A stretch of DNA of 64,000 bases from Porphyrobacter sp. AAP82 (GCF_000331285.1 NZ_ANFX01000014.1:59007-123006); one strand, 5' to 3'. Positions 28,423 through 37,752 are shown, counted from the stretch's first letter. Notes: generated from the letters alone by a model not told the origin. Numbers and translations: made by a program.

Positions 28423-28516
28423 TTGATCCCCTATCGGTGGTTGCGCGCGCGATACTGGCGGCAAAAATCCGGCTTGTCACACCCGTTCTGGCCTTTCCCG
28501 CCAGAAACGCGCCCGG

Positions 28517-29140
28517 TCACCCGCGCGAACTGACCCCGTTGCCTGCCGCGACCTCGTCAAGCTCTTCGAGGATCGCGCTGTGGGCGACATCGTCACCGCT
28601 CGAGCGGCGGGGAATCGCGCCGCTCGCCAGCATTTCTGACAGCGCGGCGCGGGCGCGGCCGACGCGGCTCTTGATCGTGCCGACCGCGCAGCCGCAGATT
28701 GCCGCGGCTTCCTCGTAGGAAAAGCCGCCCGCGCCCACCAGCAGCAGCGCCTCGCGCCGTTCGGCGGGCAGGGTCAGCAGTGCGCGGTGGAGGTCGGAGA
28801 GGTGGATCGGTTCTTCCTGCCCGGCGGGCGCGGTGAGGATGCGTTCGGCCACGCCCTCGTCATACTCGCCGCGGAAGCGGTTCCTGCGCATGTCGGTGAG
28901 GTAGGCGTTGCGCAGGATCACGAAGGTCCAGGCGCGCATCGAGGTGCCCGGCTCGAAGCGGTCCTGCGCCGCCCAGGCCTTCAACAGCGTTTCCTGCACC
29001 AGATCGTCGGCAAGGTCGGGCCGCCCGCACAGGCCGCGCGCAAAGGCGCGCAGGTGCGGGACGACGTCTGTCAGCTCGCGCTTGAAATCGGATTTCTCGG
29101 CAGCCGTGCGCCTGTCGCCGGAATGCTGCTCGCCGCTCAC
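28517..29140 (-). CDS. ecfG: General stress response ECF sigma factor (EcfG type)
   Basis: The 207-residue sigma factor has region 2 (LADDLVQETLLKAWAAQDRF, then WTFVILRNAYLTDMRR) and region 4 (LPAERREALLLVGAGGFSYEEAAAICGCAVGTIKSRVGRAR). The GGFSYEEAA pattern is typical of EcfG (ECF15). It directs transcription of general stress genes from GGAAC-type promoters and is held by NepR until PhyR is phosphorylated. The GTG start overlaps the nepR stop (GTGA), so the sigma and its anti-sigma are translationally coupled. Confidence 0.92.
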   Translation of the reverse strand: MSGEQHSGDRRTAAEKSDFKRELTDVVPHLRAFARGLCGRPDLADDLVQETLLKAWAAQDRFEPGTSMRAWTFVILRNAYLTDMRRNRFRGEYDEGVAERILTAPAGQEEPIHLSDLHRALLTLPAERREALLLVGAGGFSYEEAAAICGCAVGTIKSRVGRARAALSEMLASGAIPRRSSGDDVAHSAILEELDEVAAGNGVSSRG

Positions 29141-29334
29141 TGGCCGCTGTCCCGGCCGCGGGCGGGAGGTATCGCGTCGAGCCGGTCGATGAGGTCCTTG
29201 AAGCTGTCGGGCAGGGCCTCTTCGACGACCGAATCGTATAGCTGCTTGAGACCGTCGGCCCATTCGGGCGGCCTGCGCCGGGCGCTCTCGTCGCCCGCGC
29301 CCGCATTGCCGCCATGTCCGTCGTTCGAGGCCAT
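29137..29334 (-). CDS. nepR: NepR anti-sigma factor
   Basis: The 65-residue protein has a disordered N-terminus and the NepR core WADGLKQLYDSVVEEALPDSFKDLIDRLD, two amphipathic helices that clamp sigma regions 2 and 4. It lies directly upstream of ecfG and downstream of an EcfG-type promoter, so the system should autoactivate. Partner switching with PhyR, encoded 2 kb away on the same strand, releases EcfG. Confidence 0.87.
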   Translation of the reverse strand: MASNDGHGGNAGAGDESARRRPPEWADGLKQLYDSVVEEALPDSFKDLIDRLDAIPPARGRDSGQ

Positions 29335-29459
29335 TTGCTCGGTCAATCCCTGTCCCGTGTCCCGGCCCGCCTTAAGGCCGATCGCGCCATCGGGGAACCC
29401 CTGAGCCGGCAGGTGCCGGCCACAAGAACGGGGCTCCGGCCGCGAGTTTGGACGATTCG

Positions 29460-29486
29460 GGAACGATGCGCTACCTGTTTGGTTCC
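29460..29486. promoter_or_regulatory. Back-to-back EcfG-type promoters between nepR and the kinase gene
   Basis: On the minus strand GGAAC (29486-29482), a 16-base spacer and CGTT (29465-29462) match the EcfG consensus and point to nepR-ecfG. On the plus strand the same symmetric element reads GGAAC (29460-29464), 16 bases, then GGTT (29481-29484), a near match pointing to the histidine kinase gene. The assignment is by consensus only. Confidence 0.6.
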
Positions 29487-29589
29487 GGCACCGGTTACCC
29501 GTGTCCCGAACCGGCACCAGGCCTTACAGGAACCGCGCAACATCGACCCGCTCGCTCTTCATCCCGATCCCGATGCGGCCGACCTGCTG

Positions 29590-31296
29590 GTGCCGGATTC
29601 CTCGGACCGGGCGCGGCGCTGGCTGGTGCTCTATCCGCGCGCGATCCCGCTGCTGATCTTCCTTGCGCTGGCGGCGATCACCGCCCTCAGCGTCTTCTCG
29701 ATCGAAAGCAACGCCCGCGCCCGCGAACGCGCGCAGATGCGCGAATATGCCCAAGGCGTGGCCGCCGCGCTCGACCGCAGCGGGAGCGGCTTCACCTCCT
29801 ACCTGCGCGCCGGCGCGGCGCTGTTCGCGAGCCTCGAGGAGGTCAGCCCGGACACCTTCGACAGCTTCGTGCGCGCGCTGAAGCTCAACACCGAATATTC
29901 CGGCGCCGAAGGGATCGGCTGGATCCCGGTGCTCGAAGCGCGCGATCTGCCGGCCTTTCTCGCGCGCACCCGGGCGAGCCAGCCGGCCTATCCCGACATC
30001 TACCCCGCCCCCACCGGCACGACCGGGCGGGTCGCTCCGGTGGCGATGTTCGCGCCTGCAACCGCGTTGAACCGCCGCGCGCTCGGCTATGACATGTATT
30101 CCGATGCCGCCCGCGCCGCTGCCATGGCCGAGGCCGAACTGACGCTGCGCCCGGCCGCCTCGGGGCGGATCATCCTGCTCCAGGAATCCAGCGTCACGGC
30201 GCCTGCCTTTGCCATATACATGCCGGTGTTCCGGATGGGCGCGCCCGAAGCGGCGGGCGGGGAAGCGGGCGCGCGCCGGCTCGCAGGCTTCGTCTACACG
30301 CCGTTCCGCGCGCGCGAGTTCCTCGATTCGGCGATCGACCGGCAGGGGGAGATGCGCTTCGGGGTCCGGCTCTATGACGGCGAAATCGGCACCGGGAACC
30401 TGCTGGTCGCCCACGCGACGGGCGGCGCAGCCGAGGCGCAGGTGGCCCAGGAAGTCACCATCGCCGACCGCAAGCTGATGCTGGTCATCGAGAACCCGGC
30501 GATCGAGGTGCTCTCGCCGTTGTCGATGGTGACGCTGGTGTTCGGCCTTGCGCTGGCGAGCCTGCTGATGCTGCTCGCGCGGCTGCTGACCCAGCAAGCC
30601 TTCGAGGATCAGGCGCGGCTCGCCTTCTTCGAGGAACAGCATTCGATCCGCAACTCGCTGACCCGCGAGTTGAACCACCGCGTGAAGAACACGCTGGCCA
30701 ACGTGCTCTCGATTCTGTCGCTGACCCGCCGCCGGGCGAGCGGGCTCGACGACTTCGCCGACAGCCTCGAAGGCCGCATCCGCGCGCTTTCGGCGACCCA
30801 TGACCTGCTGACCGTGACCGACTGGGGCACCACCCCGATCCGCGCGGTGATCGAGGCCGAACTGCAACACTTCCGCAGCGCGCTCGACGATGCGATCCTG
30901 CTCGAAGGGCCGGATCTCGAACTGGCGCCCAATGATGCGCTGTCCTTCGGGCTGGCGGTGCACGAACTGGCCACCAATGCCGCCAAATACGGCGCGCTCA
31001 GCGTGCCGGGCGGCAAGGTCACGATCCGCTGGAGCCGGGGGGAAGACCCGGCGGCGGAGACCGGATGGGCCGAGGTCGAATGGCAGGAGACCGGCGGGCC
31101 TGCGGTCCCGGGCGAGCGGCGCCGCGGTTTCGGCACCGAACTGATCGAGAAGGTCGTCGCCCACGAATTGCGCCAGCCGGTGACGCTCGATTTTGCCCCC
31201 ACCGGCGTGCGCTGCGTGCTGCGGGTGCCGGTGCGCCGCCCCGCGGATTTCCGGATCAGGGAGCGGGAAGCGGACCGGCGGGTCAGGAAGCCTTGA
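29590..31296 (+). CDS. CHASE-domain sensor histidine kinase of the HWE/HisKA_2 type
   Basis: The product has about 568 residues. A membrane helix (YPRAIPLLIFLALAAITAL) is followed by a periplasmic CHASE domain, including EGIGWIPVLEARDLPAF and ALGYDMYSDAARAAAM. A second helix comes near residues 310-330 (MVTLVFGLALASLLMLLA), then the kinase core with the phospho-acceptor in LTRELNHRVKNTLANVLSILSL and the N-box AVHELATNAAKYGAL. This class phosphorylates PhyR in alphaproteobacterial stress signalling. No ATG suits the start; the GTG at 29590 is a guess, and an in-frame TTG lies at 29479. Sitting between nepR and phyR, it is the likely sensor for this stress module. Confidence 0.88.
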   Translation: MPDSSDRARRWLVLYPRAIPLLIFLALAAITALSVFSIESNARARERAQMREYAQGVAAALDRSGSGFTSYLRAGAALFASLEEVSPDTFDSFVRALKLNTEYSGAEGIGWIPVLEARDLPAFLARTRASQPAYPDIYPAPTGTTGRVAPVAMFAPATALNRRALGYDMYSDAARAAAMAEAELTLRPAASGRIILLQESSVTAPAFAIYMPVFRMGAPEAAGGEAGARRLAGFVYTPFRAREFLDSAIDRQGEMRFGVRLYDGEIGTGNLLVAHATGGAAEAQVAQEVTIADRKLMLVIENPAIEVLSPLSMVTLVFGLALASLLMLLARLLTQQAFEDQARLAFFEEQHSIRNSLTRELNHRVKNTLANVLSILSLTRRRASGLDDFADSLEGRIRALSATHDLLTVTDWGTTPIRAVIEAELQHFRSALDDAILLEGPDLELAPNDALSFGLAVHELATNAAKYGALSVPGGKVTIRWSRGEDPAAETGWAEVEWQETGGPAVPGERRRGFGTELIEKVVAHELRQPVTLDFAPTGVRCVLRVPVRRPADFRIREREADRRVRKP

Positions 31297-31345
31297 TTTT
31301 GCGGTCGCGCTGACGCGCGACTGCGCCGCCGAACGTGGCTCGCAA

Positions 31346-32134
31346 TCAAAGCGGCCGCGTGCTGCCGAAGAACAGCGCCTGGCTGATCGCCGCGCGCACG
31401 GTTGCTTCCTGGAACGGCTTGGTGACGAGGTAGGTCGGCTCGGGCCGGTCGCCGGTCAGGAGGCGTTCGGGATAGGCAGTGATGAAGATCACCGGCATTG
31501 TCCCGGCACCGAGGATATCGTCGACCGCATCGAGACCCGATGAGCCATCGGCCAGCTGGATGTCGGCGAGCACCAGCCCCGGCATCGCTTCGGCCACCGC
31601 GGCGCGCGCCTGGGTGCGGGTCGCCGCGGTGCCGCTGACCGTGTGGCCAAGACCGGTGACAAGGTCTTCCAGTTGCATCGCGATCAGCGGCTCGTCCTCG
31701 ATGATGAGCACGCTGGTGGTCTGCTCGCGCTCGATCTCGGCGATGGCCTGGGCGACGAGGGCATCGACCTCTTCCGGCGTGCGTTCGAGGATCGCGGCGG
31801 TCTCGTGAGCCGTGAAATCCTCGAGCGTGGTCAGCAGCAGCGCCTGGCGCGCGGGCGGGGTGATCGCGCCCAACCGCGCCTGCGCGCCGGCCTCGTGCTC
31901 GCTGGTCGGCGCCGCGCCGGTCGCCGCGCCCGCACCGCTCGCCCAGACCTTGCCGAAGGCGCGGTAGAGCGGCACCCGTCCGCCCGCGAGGCTTCCCATC
32001 AGGGTCGCATCGGCGAGCGCGGCTTCAAGCATTTCGCGCACATAGGCATCCCCGCTCGCCTGCGATCCGGTCAGCGCGCGGGCATAGCGGCGCAGGTAGG
32101 GCAGGTTGGCCGCGATCTGGCTTCCGAGGGACAT
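31346..32134 (-). CDS. phyR: PhyR response regulator with sigma-like domain
   Basis: The 262-residue protein has an N-terminal sigma-factor-like domain (about residues 1-135, with NLPYLRRYARALTGSQ and LLTTLEDFTAHETAAILERTPEEV). Its C-terminal receiver domain starts at VLIIEDEP, with the phosphorylated Asp in LADIQLADG and the switch Thr/Lys in ITAYPE and LVTKPF. When phosphorylated it mimics EcfG and captures NepR. The domain order and neighbours (ecfG, nepR, kinase) make the call secure. Confidence 0.94.
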   Translation of the reverse strand: MSLGSQIAANLPYLRRYARALTGSQASGDAYVREMLEAALADATLMGSLAGGRVPLYRAFGKVWASGAGAATGAAPTSEHEAGAQARLGAITPPARQALLLTTLEDFTAHETAAILERTPEEVDALVAQAIAEIEREQTTSVLIIEDEPLIAMQLEDLVTGLGHTVSGTAATRTQARAAVAEAMPGLVLADIQLADGSSGLDAVDDILGAGTMPVIFITAYPERLLTGDRPEPTYLVTKPFQEATVRAAISQALFFGSTRPL

Positions 32135-32281
32135 GTGGGACCTTTCGATGGTCTGGCTGGCAATCGACTCAGCAGGCCATAGCGGTTCGCCGCCCGCCCG
32201 TCGCGCCTATCCGACAACCTTCTGGATTGGCGACGTTGCCTGCGTAGTTTTCCGAGGGTCAAAAAAATATCATGATGACCG

Positions 32282-32401
32282 GGAACCGCCCGCAAGGACG
32301 AACATTATCCCCATGTCACCGCCGAGACCCCCCTCCCGTCCAAGCGGCTGGTGATACGATCCCGAAAGGCCTCCGTTGTTAACGCAACGGGGGCCTTTTT
32401 T
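32282..32401 (+). ncRNA. Putative small RNA gene with EcfG-like promoter and terminator
   Basis: This lies in the 299-base gap between phyR and the next gene. GGAACC at 32282 and CATT at 32303 resemble an EcfG promoter on the plus strand, imperfect in the -10. A terminator hairpin (GGCCTCCGTTG and complement) with a T6 run closes at 32401. A start at about 32313 would give a transcript of about 90 bases. It could also encode a 13-residue peptide (MSPPRPPSRPSGW). No named RNA family is recognised. Confidence 0.35.
32367..32401 (+). terminator. Rho-independent terminator
   Basis: An 11-base inverted repeat around TTAACG is followed by TTTTTT on the plus strand. On the other strand the tail is only three U, so its main direction is plus, although it lies downstream of the minus-strand gene ending at 32434. 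Confidence 0.7.
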
Positions 32402-32433
32402 ATCGCGGTCACGATCGGCTGCAAAGCCCCCGC

Positions 32434-33639
32434 TCAGTCGAGCCGCTTGGCATAGATCGCATATTCGCGGTTGATCTTCGACTGGATCGTGTCGGCGATC
32501 GCCACCATGCCCTGGTTGTCTTCGAGCACCCAGCCAAGCTCGCCGCGCACCGAGCCGAACTTGGTGGTCGATTCCACCCGGATCGCCTCGATCATCATGA
32601 AGGCGAGCTGGCTGGCGAGCCGGCTGTTGTGAAGCTCCCTGAGCACCCCCATCAGCGGCACCCGCATGCCCGCCCCCTTGGGGAAGCGCAGCCAGCGCAG
32701 CATGTGGATCCAGCCCAGCGGGAACAGCTTGCCCCTGATCTTCGCCAGCGCGTCGTTCACGTCGGGGAAGGTCAGCATGAAGGCGACGGGGCGCCCGTCG
32801 ACCTCGGCGATCATGTTCAATTCTTCCTTGATGATCTGCCGCAGCTTCTTGCCGGCATAGGCGACCTCTTCGGGCGTGAAGGGCACAAAGCCCCAATTGT
32901 CCGACCACGCATCGTTGAGAATGCCGAGGATGATCGCGACCTCGCTGTCCCAATCGGCCTTGCGCACGCGGCGCACATTGATGCGCGCGTTCTTGTGCCC
33001 CGATTGCACGATGCGCTGCACCAGCGGGGGGAAAGGCTTCGAGATGTCGAGATCGTAGGTGAAGAGCGTCTTGGCGCGGGCATAACCTGCCGCCTCGATC
33101 CACGCCGCATAATGCGCAGGGTGGTGACCCATCATGATCATCGGCGCATGGTCTGACCCGCGCACCAGCAGGCCGGGCTCTTCCCAGATCGACAGCGAGA
33201 TCGGACCGAGCGCGCGGGTCATACCCTCGCCCGCCAGCCACGCTTCCGCCGCCGCCAGCAGCGCGCGGGCAACGTCCTCGTCCTCGGCATCGAAATAGCC
33301 GAAGAAGCCCGTTCCCGGACCAAAACCCTGATCGGCCGGCATGGCGAGCGCGAGTTCGTCGATATGCGCCGAGATGCGGCCGACCCCCTTGCCGCCGGCC
33401 CGCGCGATGAACAGCTGGACGCGGGCATGGCCGAAGAAGGGGTTCTTGTCCGGATCGACCAGCTCGATCTGCTCCGCGCGGATTTGCGGGACGAAGTGGG
33501 GCAGGCGGTCGGAGAACGCCCGGCCGAGGTCGACGAAGGCCTCCCGCCCACGCTTGCCGCTGACCGGCTCGATCACTATCTGCGCTGTGCGGGTCGATAC
33601 ATCCGTCACGCGACCATCCTCGTATTTGCTGCGGGTCAA
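32434..33639 (-). CDS. YghO-like conserved protein with GNAT-type fold
   Basis: The 401-residue soluble protein is of a family common in alphaproteobacteria. Seen are FGYFDAEDEDVARALLAAAEAWL, GPISLSIWEEPGLLV, the segment MIMMGHHPAHYAAWIEAAGYARAKTLFTYDL, and a C-terminal acyltransferase-like half ending NREYAIYAKRLD. These patterns recall YghO and related proteins with two degenerate GNAT modules. The substrate is unknown. It is divergent from the desaturase gene at 33739, which hints at a lipid-related role but does not prove it. Confidence 0.72.
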   Translation of the reverse strand: MTRSKYEDGRVTDVSTRTAQIVIEPVSGKRGREAFVDLGRAFSDRLPHFVPQIRAEQIELVDPDKNPFFGHARVQLFIARAGGKGVGRISAHIDELALAMPADQGFGPGTGFFGYFDAEDEDVARALLAAAEAWLAGEGMTRALGPISLSIWEEPGLLVRGSDHAPMIMMGHHPAHYAAWIEAAGYARAKTLFTYDLDISKPFPPLVQRIVQSGHKNARINVRRVRKADWDSEVAIILGILNDAWSDNWGFVPFTPEEVAYAGKKLRQIIKEELNMIAEVDGRPVAFMLTFPDVNDALAKIRGKLFPLGWIHMLRWLRFPKGAGMRVPLMGVLRELHNSRLASQLAFMMIEAIRVESTTKFGSVRGELGWVLEDNQGMVAIADTIQSKINREYAIYAKRLD

Positions 33640-33738
33640 GGCGTCTGTGTCGCCCTTGGGTCATTCACGCAAGCTATCGATCACTCTCACCAACAACCCG
33701 CGTTTGGCTTGACCCCCGTTTTGCGGTAGGGCGCGCCC

Positions 33739-34833
33739 TTGGAAACCATGCCGATGACCATTCACCAGACCATCCCCGCCGCGCCCGCAAAGGCCACTCG
33801 TGCCCAGTTCATGGCCGAGGACGACAAGGCGATGCTGCGCGCCGCGCGCGACCTCACCAAGGGGCTGGGCGAGGCGAAGCCTGCGATCTACTGGCCCGAC
33901 ATGCTGATCTCGGCGGGCATCGGCTATGCCGGGATCGCCGTGGCGATCGCTTCGGCGAGCATCGCCGCCAAGCTGGCCGCCGGGCTGGTCGCGGCGCTGG
34001 CGCTGTACCGCGCGCTGATGTTCATTCACGAGCTGACCCACATCCACCGGGACGCGCTGCCCGGTTTCCGCACCGCGTGGAACCTCCTCGTCGGCATCCC
34101 GATGCTGACGCCCTCCTTCATGTATGAAGGCGTCCACGTCATCCACCACAAGCGCACACAATACGGCACGGTGGAGGACCCCGAATATCTCCCGCTCGCG
34201 CTGATGAAACCGTGGAGCCTGCCGCTGTTCGTGCTCGTCGCGATGCTGCTGCCGGTGGCGCTGATTGTGCGCTTCGGGATCTTGTATCCGCTCGGCCTCG
34301 TCATTCCGCCGCTGCGCACCTTCGTGTGGGAGCGGTTCTCCTCGCTCTCGATCAACCCGGAGTTCCTGCGCCGCGCGCCCGAAGCCGAGCTGGCCGGGCG
34401 GGTGCGCTGGCAGGAAGCGGGCGCGAGTGTCTGGGCGATCGCGCTGATCGCCTCGGTGTTCGTGTTCGGCTGGCAGCCGCTGGCGAGTGCGCTGGCGATC
34501 CTCTCGCTCGCCGCGGTCTTGAACCAGCTGCGCACGCTGGTCGCGCACCTGTGGGAGAACGAGGGCGAGGCGATGACCGTGACCGCGCAGTTCCTCGACA
34601 GCGTCAACGTGCCCCCGCCGGGCATCGCGGCCGAGATCTGGGCGCCGGTGGGCCTGCGCTATCACGCGCTCCACCACCTGATGCCCTCAATGCCCTATCA
34701 CGACCTGCCCGAAGCGCATCGCCGCTTGGCGCGCGAGCTGGGCACGGGTTCGACCTATGAGGGCGCGAACCACCCCGGGATGCTGACGCTGGTGGGGCGG
34801 ATCGCCAAGAGCACGATGGGGCGGCGCGCCTAA
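33739..34833 (+). CDS. Fatty acid desaturase
   Basis: The 364-residue membrane protein has the three histidine boxes of the FA_desaturase family: HELTHIHRDALP, HVIHHKRTQYG and HALHHLMPSMPYH. About four hydrophobic segments (for example MLISAGIGYAGIAVAIASASI) carry the di-iron centre at the cytoplasmic face. It introduces a double bond or hydroxyl into an acyl chain or carotenoid-like lipid; the exact substrate cannot be told. It belongs to a different subgroup from the desaturase at 21478. Confidence 0.9.
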   Translation: METMPMTIHQTIPAAPAKATRAQFMAEDDKAMLRAARDLTKGLGEAKPAIYWPDMLISAGIGYAGIAVAIASASIAAKLAAGLVAALALYRALMFIHELTHIHRDALPGFRTAWNLLVGIPMLTPSFMYEGVHVIHHKRTQYGTVEDPEYLPLALMKPWSLPLFVLVAMLLPVALIVRFGILYPLGLVIPPLRTFVWERFSSLSINPEFLRRAPEAELAGRVRWQEAGASVWAIALIASVFVFGWQPLASALAILSLAAVLNQLRTLVAHLWENEGEAMTVTAQFLDSVNVPPPGIAAEIWAPVGLRYHALHHLMPSMPYHDLPEAHRRLARELGTGSTYEGANHPGMLTLVGRIAKSTMGRRA

Positions 34834-34845
34834 GCCGGGCTGACC

Positions 34846-35367
34846 TCAATCGAGAAAGCAGATCAACGCACAGCGCCGCTCGGCGGGCAGGCCGTCGTCG
34901 ACTTCGTTCGCCAATTCCCCGGCGAGGCGCGGGTGGGCGTCCAATGCCGTGACTTCCTCGAAGCCGAGCCGGGCGTAGAACGGGCCGTTCCACGGCAAGT
35001 CGCGGAAGGTGGTAAGGGTCAGCGCCCTGAAGCCGGTGCTCCTCGCATCGATCTGTGCCGCGCGCACCAGCCCTGCCCCGATCCCGCGTCGCTGGAATGC
35101 GGGCGCAACGTCCATCTCCCAGATGTGCAGTTCGCGGCTGAATGGCTGGGCGACGAGGAACCCGGCCATTGCCTCGCCGACATGCGCGACGAGGCTGTGG
35201 CCGCGGCGGATCAGGCGCGCATAATCCGCCTCCGAGCGGGTGCGGGCGGGGTCGATGGAGGGTTCATCGGCAAAGGCGACCGCTGCCGCCCGCTCAATGG
35301 CAGGCATCGCCGCCGCATCCGCTTCCCGCGCCAGCCGCAGCGACCAGTCGCGCGCCCCCACGCTCAC
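34846..35367 (-). CDS. GNAT-family N-acetyltransferase
   Basis: The 173-residue protein has the GNAT acetyl-CoA loop FQRRGIGAGLVRAA after the strand HIWEMDVAP, and NGPFYARLGFEEV at the C-terminus. A GTG start overlaps the lptG stop codon (GTGA), so it is translated with lptG although a link with LPS export is not expected from the family. The acceptor is unknown. Confidence 0.82.
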   Translation of the reverse strand: MSVGARDWSLRLAREADAAAMPAIERAAAVAFADEPSIDPARTRSEADYARLIRRGHSLVAHVGEAMAGFLVAQPFSRELHIWEMDVAPAFQRRGIGAGLVRAAQIDARSTGFRALTLTTFRDLPWNGPFYARLGFEEVTALDAHPRLAGELANEVDDGLPAERRCALICFLD

Positions 35368-36473
35368 TCCTCGGTCCGGATCAGCACCGTCTCGCCGACC
35401 AGCAGGAACAGCACGAAGGGCGCCCATGCGGCGAGCAGCGGCGGATAGCCGCCGAAGCTGCCCATCGCGAGCGCGGCATTGTCGACCACGAAATAGGCAA
35501 AGCCCAGCGCCATGCCGATGATCGCGCGCACGAACAGCTGGCCGGAACGCGCAAGGCCGAAGGCGGCGATCGAGCCCAGCAGCGGCATCAGCAGCGCCGA
35601 AAGCGGCCCCGACAACCGGTGCCACCACTTGGCGCGCATCTCGTCGGTGTTGCGGCCAGCGGTCTCGTAGGCGGTGATGCTCTCGCCCAGTTCCCAGAAG
35701 CTCTGCGCATCGGGATCGACCGACTGGAGCATGATCCGCTCTGGCGACAGGGTCTGTCCCACCACCAGCGTCGCGGGCCGCTCGGTGATCGCGCCCGCCA
35801 CATCGAATTTCACCGGCTTCTCGAGCCGCCAGCCGGGCGCGGCGAAGGTCGCGCGGGGGCTGCGGATCTGCTCGCGGATGATCCCGCCGGGTGCGCGGGC
35901 GTACCAGGTGACGCCGGTCAGCACGATGTCCTGCCCCGCGCCGGTCAGGGTCGCGGCCGAGAGAATGTTCTCGCCATCGGTGAGGTAGATGTTGGCGCGC
36001 GGCTTGGCGGCGGCGGTGTCGTCTCCGGGGATCGGGCCATAGTCGGCCGCCTCCCACGCCTTGAGGGTGGCGTTGGCGCGGGTGAGGATGCGCTCGTTGA
36101 ATCCGAAGCTGACGGCGGCGACCAGCAGCGCGGTCAGCAGCATCGGCGAGAGCACCTGATGGGCCGAGAGCCCCGCAGCGCGCATCGCGATCACCTCGCT
36201 GTTCGCATTCAGCGGCCAGAAGGTCAGCAGCGAGGCAAGCAGCACCGAATAGGGCAGGAAGTTCGCCACCAGCTGCGGCAGGCGCAGGCTCGCATAGCGC
36301 AGCACCTCGGCCTGGCCGTTGCCGGGGGCGGCGAGGATGTCGCCGGTCTTGGACAAAAGATCGAGCGCCAGCAGCACCAGCACCAGCATGAACAGGACCG
36401 CGATGATGCGCACCACGAACAGCCGGGCGAGATAGAGCGTCAGCGTGCGCGACGGGAAGAAATCGAGCTGCAT
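35364..36473 (-). CDS. lptG: LPS export ABC transporter permease LptG
   Basis: The 369-residue permease has a first membrane segment in SRTLTLYLARLFVVRIIAVLFMLVLVLL, the coupling segment LPQLVANFLPYSVLLASLLTF, and a periplasmic beta-jellyroll domain in the middle (about residues 130-270). Three C-terminal helices follow. With LptF and the ATPase LptB it extracts lipopolysaccharide from the inner membrane. lptF lies just upstream, 7 bases away, as usual. Confidence 0.92.
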   Translation of the reverse strand: MQLDFFPSRTLTLYLARLFVVRIIAVLFMLVLVLLALDLLSKTGDILAAPGNGQAEVLRYASLRLPQLVANFLPYSVLLASLLTFWPLNANSEVIAMRAAGLSAHQVLSPMLLTALLVAAVSFGFNERILTRANATLKAWEAADYGPIPGDDTAAAKPRANIYLTDGENILSAATLTGAGQDIVLTGVTWYARAPGGIIREQIRSPRATFAAPGWRLEKPVKFDVAGAITERPATLVVGQTLSPERIMLQSVDPDAQSFWELGESITAYETAGRNTDEMRAKWWHRLSGPLSALLMPLLGSIAAFGLARSGQLFVRAIIGMALGFAYFVVDNAALAMGSFGGYPPLLAAWAPFVLFLLVGETVLIRTEE

Positions 36474-36480
36474 TGCGGGT

Positions 36481-37752
36481 CTACTTGGCAGGTGCCGCTT
36501 CGGGCTGAGGGCGATAGGCGCGCGGGCGCCTGCGGGCGAACAGCTTGGCGAGACGCCTCGAAAGCTTGGCAAACGCCATCTCCAGCGCGCCGATTGCCTG
36601 CCCGCCCGGCACATGGGCGACGCGGTAATACATCCACACGATCAGCCCCGCGAACAGCGCGAAGGGCACCCAGAAAGCGAGCACCGGATCAAGCCGGCCG
36701 AGCGCGGCGACATCCTCCCCGTACTGGTTCACCTTGTGATAGGCGACGACCATGATGATCGAGACGAACACGCCCAGCGCGCTCGTCGATCGCTTGGGCG
36801 GGATCGCGAGCGCCACCGCAAGGAGCGGCATCAGGAACATCATCAGGATCTCGACCAGCCGGAAGTTGAAGCTGGCGACGCTCGCATCGCGCTGACCGGG
36901 CGCGGCCTTGCGGCTCCAGCCCATCTGGAGGAGTTCGGGGAGGATATATTCGCGCGTCTCGTCACCGCGCGCGCGGAATTTCTCGATGGCGGGCAGATCG
37001 ATCGGCAGGTCGTGGCGGCTGAAGCTCAGCACCCGGGGGGTCTGGCCGCGCATGCCGGTGTCCTGGATGATCGTGCCTTCGGTGAGGCGCAGGATGATCG
37101 TGTCGGGGTTGTCGCGGGTGGCAAGGAAGGCCCCCTCGCGCGCGCTGATGGACAGCACCTGGCCCTTGGCATTGGCGACCCGGGCGAAGATGCCGACGAG
37201 ACGGCGGCCCTCGTCCTCGCTTTCCTCGATGCGCAAGGCCATGCGGTCGGCCAGCGTGGTGAATTCGCCGACCTTGATCGAGGCCCCGAGCGCGCCCGAG
37301 CGCAGTTCGTATTCGAGCTGTTCGTAATAGTAGCGGCTGAGGGGCTGGATGTAGAACACCAGCGCGACATTGACCGCCACCAGCGCCAGCGTGATCGCAT
37401 AGGGCATGCGCAGCAGGCGCAGATAGGACATGCCGACGCCGCGCATCGTGTCGAGTTCCGATGAGGTCGCAAGCTTGCGGAACGCCAGCAGCACGCCCAG
37501 CAGCAGGCCCAATGGGATGGCAAGGCTCGCATATTCGGGGATTAGCGCGCCGAGCATCTTGAAGACGACGCCCACCGGCCCGCCTTCGACCGCGACGAAA
37601 TCGAACAGCCGCAGCATCTTGTCGAGCATCAGCAGGCTCGCCGCGAGCGCGAAGACGCCGAGCATCGGCACGATCGTGAGCCGCAGGATGTAGCGATCGA
37701 TGGCGGGGATGACGTTCAGCAAGGGGCTCGGGGTCCGTGATCGAGTGCGCAT
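36481..37752 (-). CDS. lptF: LPS export ABC transporter permease LptF
   Basis: The product has about 423 residues with the YjgP/YjgQ layout: helices at AIDRYILRLTIVPMLGVFALAAS and MLGALIPEYASLAIPLGLLLGVLLAF, then a periplasmic domain with FTTLADRMALRIEES. C-terminal helices follow, and a basic tail (RRLAKLFARRRPRAYRP). It pairs with LptG. The start is uncertain: ATG at 37752 is used, with another at 37791 and the conserved region starting near NVIPAIDRY. Confidence 0.92.
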   Translation of the reverse strand: MRTRSRTPSPLLNVIPAIDRYILRLTIVPMLGVFALAASLLMLDKMLRLFDFVAVEGGPVGVVFKMLGALIPEYASLAIPLGLLLGVLLAFRKLATSSELDTMRGVGMSYLRLLRMPYAITLALVAVNVALVFYIQPLSRYYYEQLEYELRSGALGASIKVGEFTTLADRMALRIEESEDEGRRLVGIFARVANAKGQVLSISAREGAFLATRDNPDTIILRLTEGTIIQDTGMRGQTPRVLSFSRHDLPIDLPAIEKFRARGDETREYILPELLQMGWSRKAAPGQRDASVASFNFRLVEILMMFLMPLLAVALAIPPKRSTSALGVFVSIIMVVAYHKVNQYGEDVAALGRLDPVLAFWVPFALFAGLIVWMYYRVAHVPGGQAIGALEMAFAKLSRRLAKLFARRRPRAYRPQPEAAPAK

